Shown one piece after another: positions 7,797 to 14,680 of a DNA stretch of 34,375 nt. The stretch covers positions 1 to 34,375 of the forward strand of contig JAUQWL010000006.1 in the NCBI GenBank assembly GCA_030835185.1. Reading direction: 5' to 3'. Source of the stretch: Solirubrobacterales bacterium. Its GTDB lineage: Bacteria > Actinomycetota > Thermoleophilia > Solirubrobacterales > 70-9. The notes beneath the pieces are model-generated. The model ran no database searches and was not told the origin of the DNA. It was given only the letters and a program-made list of their open reading frames with translations. Position 1 is the first letter of the stretch. Each line of letters starts with the position of its first letter. Both the position numbers and the translations under genes were made by a program.

Positions 7797-9116
7797 GTGC
7801 GTCTGATCGTCCTCACGCTGATTGTCATGGCTGGACTGGGACTTCGTCTCGATGCCGCCTGGGAAGGGTCGGAGACGAACCTTCCCGATTCGGCTGCCTA
7901 CGAACGCATCGCCCGCGGCATCGAACAGCGCGGTGAGTTCGAGCAGGTCGGCCCCGGAATCCCGCCCGCAGCGCAACGGGCGGACAACTACTCCCCCGGG
8001 TTGCCGCTCCTGGTCGGCGGTCTTTTCGAGCTGACCGGAAGCGACGACGTCCGGATGGCGCGCCTCCTGCTGGCGGTGATCGGGGCGCTTTCCATCCCGT
8101 TGACCTACATGCTGGGAGTGCGGATCAGCGGTGCGACGGCCGGCCTCGCCGGCGCCGCCTTTCTCGCCTTCTACCCGACGCTGATCGACGATGCGGGCAT
8201 GCTGTTGACCGAACCCCTGGCCGGGACGTTGATCGTTGGCGCCGTCCTGCTCCTGCTGAATGCGAGAGACAGAGCGACCCTCGGCTCGTGGATCCCTCCC
8301 GGCCTGCTAATGGGACTGACCGCGATGGTCAGGCCTGAATACCTGGCGATCACGGCACTTCTGGGTACCGCGATCGTCGTCTCCGGACTGCGCCGGGGAG
8401 ACGCCCGGCCGGCATTCCGGGCGGCGGTGATGGTGCTCTCCGCCCTGCTGGTGATCGCGCCATGGACGGTTCGCAACCTCAGCGAGACCGGTCGGTTCGT
8501 GCCAATCTCGACCGGTGCCGGACAGACGGTCTTCTCCGGCAGCTACCTGCCATCGGGAGGAGACCCCCAGAAAGTGACGCCGTCGCTGCTGGATGAGGAT
8601 CCGGTGCTGGCTTCGATGGTCAGGAAGCGCACCGGAGCCGATCCTGCGGCGGCTCCACCCGACCTTGTGTTTCGCCTGATGGCCGACCGCAGGTACCCCG
8701 GCATGCCCACCGATCAGGCACTGACCCGCATGGGAGGTGAGCAGTATCTCGAGGAACTCCGCGCCGATCCGCTGGCCTTTTCCATCTTCCTGGCAACCAA
8801 AGCCCATCGCATCTGGTGGCGGGGTCGATCGGAGTTGACCGACCAAACCCCCGGCAAGGTCCTCCACTGGCTGATCGCGGCACTGTCGCTGGCCGGTCTG
8901 GCCGCTCTCGCACGCTCCAGACCATATGAGTTCCGCATCCTGGCTCTGTTCCTGGTCGGGGCCACTGCGCTCGGAGTGATCTTCGTCGCTTCGCCCCGGC
9001 GGGCACTGGCGCTCTGGCCGGTCGTCTCCTGCCTCAGCGGGGTCGGCCTGGCGATGGCAGCCCCGGTCCTTCCCGGCCGCCCGGAGAGCCGGGAAAACAC
9101 GGTTGCCATACCCTGA
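7797..9116 (+). CDS. polytopic GT-C glycosyltransferase (PMT/ArnT-like, GT39/GT83 superfamily)
   Basis: 439-residue integral membrane protein with an N-terminal helix, an extracytoplasmic loop bearing an acidic motif (DSAAYE, D31) and 'NYSPGLPLL', then about eight to ten further hydrophobic segments. Motifs 'LLTEPLAGT' and 'AMVRPEYLA' are typical of lipid-phosphate-sugar-dependent GT-C enzymes (PMT_2). A conserved block 'PISTGAGQ ... SYLPSGGD' and a long soluble loop follow, then C-terminal helices. It probably transfers a sugar from a polyprenyl-phosphate donor to an envelope acceptor outside the membrane. GTG start with TAGGAT just upstream. The gene at 9126 is a tandem paralogue, and a GT2 synthase that could make the donor follows. 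Donor and acceptor are unknown. Confidence 0.82.
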   Translation: MRLIVLTLIVMAGLGLRLDAAWEGSETNLPDSAAYERIARGIEQRGEFEQVGPGIPPAAQRADNYSPGLPLLVGGLFELTGSDDVRMARLLLAVIGALSIPLTYMLGVRISGATAGLAGAAFLAFYPTLIDDAGMLLTEPLAGTLIVGAVLLLLNARDRATLGSWIPPGLLMGLTAMVRPEYLAITALLGTAIVVSGLRRGDARPAFRAAVMVLSALLVIAPWTVRNLSETGRFVPISTGAGQTVFSGSYLPSGGDPQKVTPSLLDEDPVLASMVRKRTGADPAAAPPDLVFRLMADRRYPGMPTDQALTRMGGEQYLEELRADPLAFSIFLATKAHRIWWRGRSELTDQTPGKVLHWLIAALSLAGLAALARSRPYEFRILALFLVGATALGVIFVASPRRALALWPVVSCLSGVGLAMAAPVLPGRPESRENTVAIP

Positions 9117-9125
9117 CCGGCTCTC

Positions 9126-10493
9126 ATGGGCTCGCCTGACAAAAGCGTGGGGGGCCGGCTGGTCGCGGCCGCGGACCGGCATGGCCGAAAGTCGCTGATC
9201 GTCCTCGTGCTGATTGTGGCCGTCGGATTCGGTTTGCGGATGGACCAGGTGATCAACCCCCTCGACGACCCCGGGGACGACGCTTTCGCATACCGCGCGC
9301 TGGCCGAGTCGCTGTACGAGGAGGGAAGCTACGGAGGGTCCGGATTCAAGACGCCCAGCGACTGGTCTCCGGGTGCCCCGTTGCTGTACGCCGGCGCTTA
9401 CTACCTCACAGGTGGAGTGAGGGACGGAGTCGCCCGGGGAGTGCAGGCGCTGCTCGGAACCGCCGCGATCCTGGTCATCTACCTGCTCACCCTCCGCCTC
9501 AGTTCGAGAAGGTCCGCTGCCCTGGTCGCGGCGGCGATGGTCGCGGTCTACCCGCCTTTCATCCATTCGACCGGGGCCCTGATGAGCGAGCCGCCCGCGA
9601 TCTTCACGCTGCCGGCGGCGATCCTCGCCCTGCTCTGGGCCGATTCGAACCGGTCGGGCTGGGCCTGGGCCCTCTCCGGACTGCTGTTCGGGCTCACTGC
9701 CCTGATCCGGCCCGAGTACCTCTTCGTCGCCCTGGCCTTCGCGGTACTGGTCCTGGTCCGGCGCGGGATGCAGGCCGGTCCCGGCCGGGCCCTGCTGACG
9801 ACGGCCGTTTTCCTCGCGGCTGTGCTGGTTCCGATCGTCCCCTGGACCGTCCACAACTATGTGCAGCTCGACCGGATCGTGCCGATCTCCACCGGTAGCG
9901 GCAAGGCCCTGTACGTCGGCACCTACCTGCCCGCCGATGGCGAGTACCAGAGGGTCAAGGCCGATCTTCACGAGCGTTTCACCGGTAAAACGCTCGAACC
10001 GGACTCCGACGCCCTTGACGAAGTGGATCCCGTCCCCCTCTTCGACGAAGTCGCTGAGCAGTACCCGGATCTGTCCCGCGACGCGGCCCTCGGCAGGGTC
10101 GGCCGGGAAAACCTCGACAGGTACCTGTCCGGAGATCCGATCGGCTACGCCGCAATGAGCCTGCGCAAGGTCTGGCGCATGTGGAGTTCGGGTGTGGGGG
10201 AAGCGATGTCGAGTACCCCCGGGAGGATCATCCAGACCGTTCTGGTCCTTGCCGGCATTGCCGGTCTGCTTGTACTCGCACGACTGAAGCGCTGGGAGGC
10301 ACTCGTCGTGGCCCTCCCGATCCTGACCGTCACAGCGATCGGGGCCGCCACTCTGGCACCCCCCAGGCGCAACGAGATCCTGATGACGCTGGTTCTGCCG
10401 CTCGCCGCAATAGCCTTCACCGAAGCGACGGCCCGACTCTGTCAGAAGACCGGACAGGCCGGCGAAGACCCGATGTCGCCGACCCGGGCATAA
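9126..10493 (+). CDS. polytopic GT-C glycosyltransferase, tandem paralogue
   Basis: 455 residues; same architecture as the gene before it, 9 bp upstream. The N terminus carries an extra charged cytoplasmic segment, then a first helix at about 23-38 and an acidic first loop 'LDDPGDDAFAY' (about 46-56) with 'DWSPGAPLL'. 'ALMSEPPA' and 'ALIRPEYLF' match the paralogue's motifs, and the shared block reads 'PISTGSGKALYVGTYLPADGE'. Both end the soluble loop with a 'DP..(Y/F)...' then 'K..R.W' motif before the last helices. This points to tandem duplication with divergence, likely giving different substrate preference. Probable role: lipid-linked sugar transfer at the outer face of the membrane. It is 25 bp upstream of the DUF2304-GT2 gene, consistent with an operon. 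Confidence 0.8.
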   Translation: MGSPDKSVGGRLVAAADRHGRKSLIVLVLIVAVGFGLRMDQVINPLDDPGDDAFAYRALAESLYEEGSYGGSGFKTPSDWSPGAPLLYAGAYYLTGGVRDGVARGVQALLGTAAILVIYLLTLRLSSRRSAALVAAAMVAVYPPFIHSTGALMSEPPAIFTLPAAILALLWADSNRSGWAWALSGLLFGLTALIRPEYLFVALAFAVLVLVRRGMQAGPGRALLTTAVFLAAVLVPIVPWTVHNYVQLDRIVPISTGSGKALYVGTYLPADGEYQRVKADLHERFTGKTLEPDSDALDEVDPVPLFDEVAEQYPDLSRDAALGRVGRENLDRYLSGDPIGYAAMSLRKVWRMWSSGVGEAMSSTPGRIIQTVLVLAGIAGLLVLARLKRWEALVVALPILTVTAIGAATLAPPRRNEILMTLVLPLAAIAFTEATARLCQKTGQAGEDPMSPTRA

Positions 10494-10518
10494 ACCACCG
10501 GAAACCCAGCCCACAGCA

Positions 10519-11583
10519 ATGACCATCGCCTCGATCCTGCCCGACCAGCTCACGACCCTTCGTGCAAGCGGCCTCCTCCTTGCCGCGCTGATAATCGCTT
10601 TCGCCGTGGTCAGGCGCCGCGAGCTGCGCAACGCGGACGTCCTGATCCTTCTGCTCACAGGTATCGGGCTGGCGATCGTTTCCGGAACCGAGCTCACGGA
10701 CCGGGTGCTCTCTGCGCTTTCGTTCGAGCGCGGCAACGGCGGGCGGATTCTCGGCCTGGCGGTGTTCGCCATCGTGTTCCTGTTCCTGATCTCGATCAGG
10801 GCGCTCTCGGTCGGCGGTCGCAATACGCGTCAGATTGCGGCCGTGCTCGAAGGTATCGCCTCCGAGCAGTTCCGCCTCGAAGGTCACCGCAAGCACTTCC
10901 GAAACCGGATCGCGGTACTGATTCCCGCCTTCAACGAAGCCGACAACATCGGCTACGTGCTGGAACAGGTGCCGGGGGAAGTCTGCGGGATTGCGACCGC
11001 GATCCTGGTGGTCGATGACGGCTCACGCGACGGCACCGAGGAAGTCGCGGACGCCCACGGAGCCGTGGTCGCCCGGCATGTAGTCAATCGCGGCGGCGGC
11101 GCAGCACTCCGGACCGGCTACCGGCTGATGGTCGACTCCGAGGCGGCGATCGTAGTCACGCTCGATGCCGACGGTCAGCACCTGCCGGCAGAGATGCCCG
11201 ACCTGGTCAAACCTGTCCTCGAGGGTCAGGTCGACGTGGCTCACGGGTCGCGGGTTCTCGGCCACGCCGACAAGAACCATTTCGCCAGAGAGCTCGGGAT
11301 CGTCTTCTTCAACCGCATGGTGTCGCTGATCACCCGGACCCATGTGACCGACTGTTCGAACGGTTACCGGGCGGTTCGGACATCGGTTCTCCCGCAGCTG
11401 GTGCTCAAACAGGAGCAGTTCCACACGTCTGAATTCATGATCGAGGCGATCAAGCGCGGCATACCGGCCCGGGAGGTCCCGGTAACGGTCGAGCAGCGAC
11501 TTCACGGGAGTTCGAAGAAACCGGCGGTCCTCCGGTACGGAGTCGGGTTCGCGAACGCGATCATGAGGACGTGGCTGCGCTGA
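10519..11583 (+). CDS. DUF2304-like/GT2 fusion, dolichyl-phosphate-mannose-synthase-like glycosyltransferase
   Basis: 354 residues. Residues about 15-115 contain three hydrophobic helices and a short amphipathic tail (starting 'LLAALIIAFAVVRRREL') resembling DUF2304, normally a small separate protein beside GT2 genes. Residues about 130-350 are a GT-A family 2 domain: 'VLIPAFNEADNI', 'VVDDGSRDGT' (D166, D167), 'NRGGGAALRTGY', and the metal-binding DxD as D216/D218 in 'TLDADGQH', then 'NGYRAVR'. The class makes polyprenyl-phosphate sugars from NDP-sugars on the cytoplasmic face, the donors used by GT-C enzymes such as the two upstream. The fusion would anchor the catalytic domain to the membrane. 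No Shine-Dalgarno is evident; the sugar is unknown. Confidence 0.85.
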   Translation: MTIASILPDQLTTLRASGLLLAALIIAFAVVRRRELRNADVLILLLTGIGLAIVSGTELTDRVLSALSFERGNGGRILGLAVFAIVFLFLISIRALSVGGRNTRQIAAVLEGIASEQFRLEGHRKHFRNRIAVLIPAFNEADNIGYVLEQVPGEVCGIATAILVVDDGSRDGTEEVADAHGAVVARHVVNRGGGAALRTGYRLMVDSEAAIVVTLDADGQHLPAEMPDLVKPVLEGQVDVAHGSRVLGHADKNHFARELGIVFFNRMVSLITRTHVTDCSNGYRAVRTSVLPQLVLKQEQFHTSEFMIEAIKRGIPAREVPVTVEQRLHGSSKKPAVLRYGVGFANAIMRTWLR

Positions 11584-11591
11584 AGCAGAAC

Positions 11592-11607
11592 CGGGCTGCT
11601 CAGCCCG
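11592..11607. terminator. small inverted repeat between convergent genes
   Basis: CGGGCT and AGCCCG form a 6-bp stem with loop GCTC in the 33-bp gap between the GT2 stop and the stop of the zinc-ribbon gene. There is no T-tract on either strand, so it is at best a weak bidirectional terminator. Confidence 0.4.
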
Positions 11608-11616
11608 ACGACTGTG

Positions 11617-11922
11617 TCAGTTGTCGCCGGTCCAGCGCCGCTTCGGCGGCGGCATCCTCACCTCGGACGGATCCGGCAGGTAGAGCTCGGTGCCACAGCG
11701 CGGACAGACCTGGACGTAGAGCTTGACCGTATTGCCGCAGGAAGGGCATCGACGCTCCGGTTCGGTCCGCTCGTTCCGGGTCATGATCGCCGCCGCCAGC
11801 CCGAAACCGGGCAGCACGGTGCCGATCGCAAGCCACAGGAAGAACGAGCCTCCCTTGGACTTTCCGACCAGGGCGGTGGCGATCCCGAATGTCACCGCCA
11901 CGAAAACGAACTCGTAGCCCAC
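11617..11922 (-). CDS. small membrane protein with C-terminal zinc ribbon
   Basis: 101 residues, GTG start. Two hydrophobic segments (about 3-19 and 27-46) are followed by a four-cysteine zinc ribbon CPSC-X10-CPRC (C59, C62, C73, C76) and a basic, proline-rich tail. No catalytic motif is visible. It starts 3 bp after the ndh stop on the same strand, so the two are surely co-transcribed; a link to the respiratory membrane is possible but not shown. Membrane-anchored zinc ribbons of this kind are common and mostly uncharacterised. Confidence 0.75.
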   Translation of the reverse strand: MGYEFVFVAVTFGIATALVGKSKGGSFFLWLAIGTVLPGFGLAAAIMTRNERTEPERRCPSCGNTVKLYVQVCPRCGTELYLPDPSEVRMPPPKRRWTGDN

Positions 11923-11925
11923 CGT

Positions 11926-13239
11926 TTACCCCGACGGCCGGTGCGAGCCGCCGTGCTCGTACTTCTCGGGGCTGAGCACACCCGGCCTTCCGATCGAACC
12001 CACCTCCGAGAGATCACGACGGAAGGGCAGGCTCGCAGTCCAGTCGATGACCGCTCTCACCTTGCGGGAAAAGCTCGGGATCTGGCTCATGTGGTAGGTC
12101 CTGGCCATCCACCAGGCGGGAAACCCACGGAATTTCAGGTTGCCGACCTTGCCGACCGCCTTGTAGCGGCCGAGGTTCACGAACGACGCACTGTCCCTGT
12201 ATTCGAATGTCTCCGACGTGCCGATGCCAAACGCGGCGGCGATGTTGTTCGCCACGACCGGCGCCTGGCGTACCGCGTGCTGAGCGGTCGGCGGGCAGAA
12301 ACCGCCGTTGGGGCTGGGAACGGCGGCGGCATCTCCGAGTGCCCACACGCCCGGCAACCCTTCGACCCCCATCGAACTGTCGACCACCACCCGTCCGCGC
12401 TCGTCCAGAGGGACGCTGAGCCGCTTCAGACTCGGATGCGGTACCACTCCGGCCGTCCAGACGACCGTCTGCGCGGGGATGACCTCGCCGGTGGAGATCT
12501 CGGCCGAATCGGCTTCGACCTTGCTCAGAGTTGTGTTCAGACGGACGTCGATCCCGCGCCCGCGAAGTTCACGCAAGGCGTAATCAGCCAGGTCGGAATC
12601 GATCTCCGGCATCACCCGTCCGGCTGCCTCGATCAGCATCCAGCGCATTCCGTGCAGCCTTGCCCGCGGGTAGTCGCTCATCGCGTCGGCTGCGAAATCC
12701 TGAAGTTCGGCCAGGGCTTCGAGTCCGGCGTAGCCGCCACCGACGAATACGAAGCCGAGCAACTGATCACGCAAGGCGTCATCGTCGGTGGCGTTGGCCA
12801 CCTCCAGACACTCGATCACGTGGTTTCGCAGATAGATCGCGTCGGCGAGGCTCTTGAACCCGACTGCGTGCTCACTCAGACCGGGCACCGGAAGGAACCT
12901 CGAAATCGATCCGGGAGCCAGGACCAGGTGGTCATACCCGACCGTTTCGCTCTGGCCGTCGTGATCGCGGATCTCCACGCTTTTCGCCACCGGGTCATGC
13001 GAGGAGACCACGCCGAGTTTGAGGTTCGCACGGTGGATGATTTCCCTGAGCGGGGTGACCACGTGGCGGGGTTCGAGCGTACCTGCCGCCGCTTCCGGGA
13101 GGAAGGGCGTGTAGAGCATGAAGTTGACGTCGTTGACGAGAATCAGTCTGGCCGACTGCTTCGGGAGCAGGCGCTCCAGATTCCGGACCACGTTGGCTCC
13201 GGCGAATCCTCCTCCTGCGATTACGACGTTCCATGCCAT
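11926..13239 (-). CDS. ndh: type II NADH dehydrogenase (NDH-2)
   Basis: Single-subunit, non-proton-pumping NADH:menaquinone oxidoreductase on the inner face of the membrane. 437 residues with an FAD dinucleotide-binding motif 'VIAGGGFAGANV' (about 5-16), 'MLYTPFLPEAAAG', a second Rossmann motif for NADH 'FVFVGGGYAGLEALAEL', the FAD-contacting 'GVWALGDAAAVP', and the NDH-2 quinone-site signature 'AQHAVRQA'. The C-terminal part with Trp/aromatic and basic residues (about 370-437) fits the amphipathic membrane-binding region. The ATG is preceded by a near-perfect -10 (TATACT) only 7 nt away. The menaquinone genes in this window would supply its acceptor. A related sulfide:quinone reductase is less likely because the redox cysteines are absent. 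Confidence 0.92.
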   Translation of the reverse strand: MAWNVVIAGGGFAGANVVRNLERLLPKQSARLILVNDVNFMLYTPFLPEAAAGTLEPRHVVTPLREIIHRANLKLGVVSSHDPVAKSVEIRDHDGQSETVGYDHLVLAPGSISRFLPVPGLSEHAVGFKSLADAIYLRNHVIECLEVANATDDDALRDQLLGFVFVGGGYAGLEALAELQDFAADAMSDYPRARLHGMRWMLIEAAGRVMPEIDSDLADYALRELRGRGIDVRLNTTLSKVEADSAEISTGEVIPAQTVVWTAGVVPHPSLKRLSVPLDERGRVVVDSSMGVEGLPGVWALGDAAAVPSPNGGFCPPTAQHAVRQAPVVANNIAAAFGIGTSETFEYRDSASFVNLGRYKAVGKVGNLKFRGFPAWWMARTYHMSQIPSFSRKVRAVIDWTASLPFRRDLSEVGSIGRPGVLSPEKYEHGGSHRPSG

Positions 13240-13246
13240 CCGAACG

Positions 13247-13273
13247 AGTATATGCCTTGTAACAAAGTGTCAC
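13247..13273 (-). promoter_or_regulatory. ndh promoter, probably leaderless, with overlapping dyad
   Basis: Minus strand: -35-like GTGACA (13268-13273), 15-nt spacer, -10 TATACT (13247-13252), then 7 nt to the ATG. A dyad-like sequence at 13257-13275 (plus strand TTGTAA-N7-TCACGA) covers the -35 and spacer; it resembles a Rex or CRP-type half-site pair with one extra base of spacing. Confidence 0.55.
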
Positions 13274-13299
13274 GAGGGGTTACCAGGCACCCTGTGGCG

Positions 13300-13305
13300 T
13301 ACGAT
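13300..13305 (+). promoter_or_regulatory. -10 element, probable leaderless start of the protease gene
   Basis: TACGAT ends 6 nt before ATG 13312. There is no Shine-Dalgarno. It supports ATG 13312 over the in-frame GTG at 13294. Confidence 0.5.
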
Positions 13306-13311
13306 GCGCCG

Positions 13312-14619
13312 ATGGAGTATTCGGGCAAGGGCCTGGCGGAACGCGGGGCCCCGGCGCGGGCCAGGTCGACCGCGGCGTACCTCACGGTCGCCTGTACGGC
13401 CGCGGTTGGGGTGCTGCTGCTTCTCCCCGCGACTCCCGCCGCCCGGGCCGGCGGGGACGGCACCGGTAGCAGGCCACCGGATCGGGCAGTGGTCGGGGCT
13501 CCCATTGCTGACGAGCCCGCGGACATCGCGCAGTTCTGGACGCAACAGCGGATGCTGGACGCCAGGCCCGCCGAAACGCCGACTCCGCCCGAAGCGGCCT
13601 TTGACATTCAACCCCCCGGTTCGACCTGGACATCGACAGCACGGGCTGCAGCCGGGGAGAGCTACTTCTTCCCCACCGGAATCGAGAGCTTCCCGCTTCG
13701 GGTTCACGGCAAGATCTTCTTCCTCGTCGGCGATCAGGCTTTCGTCTGCTCCGGGACCGTGGTCGATTCCAGGGGCGGCAATGTGGTCTTCACGGCCGGC
13801 CACTGCGTTTTCGACCGGGAGAACGGCCAGTACGTCGATCGACTTGCCTTCGTACCCGCCTACCGGGACGGGGATGCGCCACTCGGGATCTGGCCGGCGA
13901 CCGCCGTCTTCACCCCCAGCCGATACGCCGAACAGGGACAGCTCAGCCACGACCTGGGTGCCGTGATTCTGGCGGAGAGGATTCAGCAGACTCTCGGCGC
14001 CAGGAAGATCGCCTTCAATCTCGACCCGTCAGGGCGTTCCTTCAGGATCCTCGGCTACCCGGCCCAACCCGCTCCTCCCTTCGACGGCGAGCGCATGGCC
14101 GGTTGCGATTCAGAGGTGATCGGCCGGGATCCCGGGCACGGCAGGCCTTCCACGCTCGCGGTCGCACCGTGCCTGATGGGAGAGGGCGCAAGCGGCGGCG
14201 GCTGGATAACCGGTGGCGAGTACCTCAACTCGGTGATGAGCTACACGTACTGCCGGGAAGACACGCAGGATCTCTGCGGGACCGTCTTCGGACCGTACTT
14301 CGGCTCCCAGGCCGTCGATCTCTATACCTTCCCGGCAGTCGGCGGATCGGTCACTCCGACGATCCGGCTCAGGTCGGCGCCGCCGCGTCGCATCAACCGC
14401 AGGTGGGCGAAATTCAGGTTCGGCGGTTCCGGCAGCACGCCACTCAGCTTCCGCTGCAGGCTCGACGGCCGCTCACCTTTCAGGTGTGGAAAGAAGACGA
14501 CCCTCAAGCGCCTGCGCGAGAGCAGGCACGTCTTGCGGATCTACTCGATCGACCAGACCGACAGGCGCAGCAAGCGGACCGTCAAGCGAAGCTTCCGGGT
14601 GGTGCCCCGGGGCCGCTGA
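13312..14619 (+). CDS. secreted trypsin/V8-like serine protease with C-terminal Ig-like module
   Basis: 435 residues from ATG 13312. A basic n-region and hydrophobic core (about 22-42) ending 'ATPAARAGG' form a signal peptide. The peptidase domain carries the full triad: His164 (FTAGHC), Asp214 (SHDLGAV) and Ser294 (GEGASGGGW), with GxSGGG as in glutamyl-endopeptidase-like S1 proteases. Cysteines around the domain suggest disulfides after export. From about residue 350 a module with 'FRCRLDG ... FRCGKK ... HVLRIYSIDQTDR' matches the short Ig-like C-terminal repeats frequent in secreted proteins of Solirubrobacterales-type actinobacteria. The open frame continues far upstream, but that part lies antisense to ndh and lacks a signal peptide start. 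Substrate unknown. Confidence 0.88.
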   Translation: MEYSGKGLAERGAPARARSTAAYLTVACTAAVGVLLLLPATPAARAGGDGTGSRPPDRAVVGAPIADEPADIAQFWTQQRMLDARPAETPTPPEAAFDIQPPGSTWTSTARAAAGESYFFPTGIESFPLRVHGKIFFLVGDQAFVCSGTVVDSRGGNVVFTAGHCVFDRENGQYVDRLAFVPAYRDGDAPLGIWPATAVFTPSRYAEQGQLSHDLGAVILAERIQQTLGARKIAFNLDPSGRSFRILGYPAQPAPPFDGERMAGCDSEVIGRDPGHGRPSTLAVAPCLMGEGASGGGWITGGEYLNSVMSYTYCREDTQDLCGTVFGPYFGSQAVDLYTFPAVGGSVTPTIRLRSAPPRRINRRWAKFRFGGSGSTPLSFRCRLDGRSPFRCGKKTTLKRLRESRHVLRIYSIDQTDRRSKRTVKRSFRVVPRGR

Positions 14620-14662
14620 GTCACCCTCCCGGTGCGTTCCGGTCGATGCCGCTGAGTCACCC
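14612..14662 (+). repeat. 15-bp direct repeat around the protease stop codon
   Basis: gccgctgagtcaccc occurs at 14612-14626 (containing the protease stop) and again at 14648-14662, 36 bp apart. It looks like a small local duplication in the gap between two convergent genes. No hairpin terminator is obvious here. Confidence 0.75.
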
Positions 14663-14680
14663 GCCCTGCCCCGGCCCTGG

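Noticed and set aside
8307..10823. 838-codon minus-strand frame
   Set aside because: Antisense to both GT-C genes and the GT2 start; low-complexity Arg/Gly/Gln-rich translation without domains.
11614..13311. Very long plus-strand open frame running into the protease gene (1001 codons in all)
   Set aside because: The first 566 codons lie antisense to ndh and the zinc-ribbon gene, show no domain, and precede a clear signal peptide at ATG 13312. High GC makes long antisense frames common.
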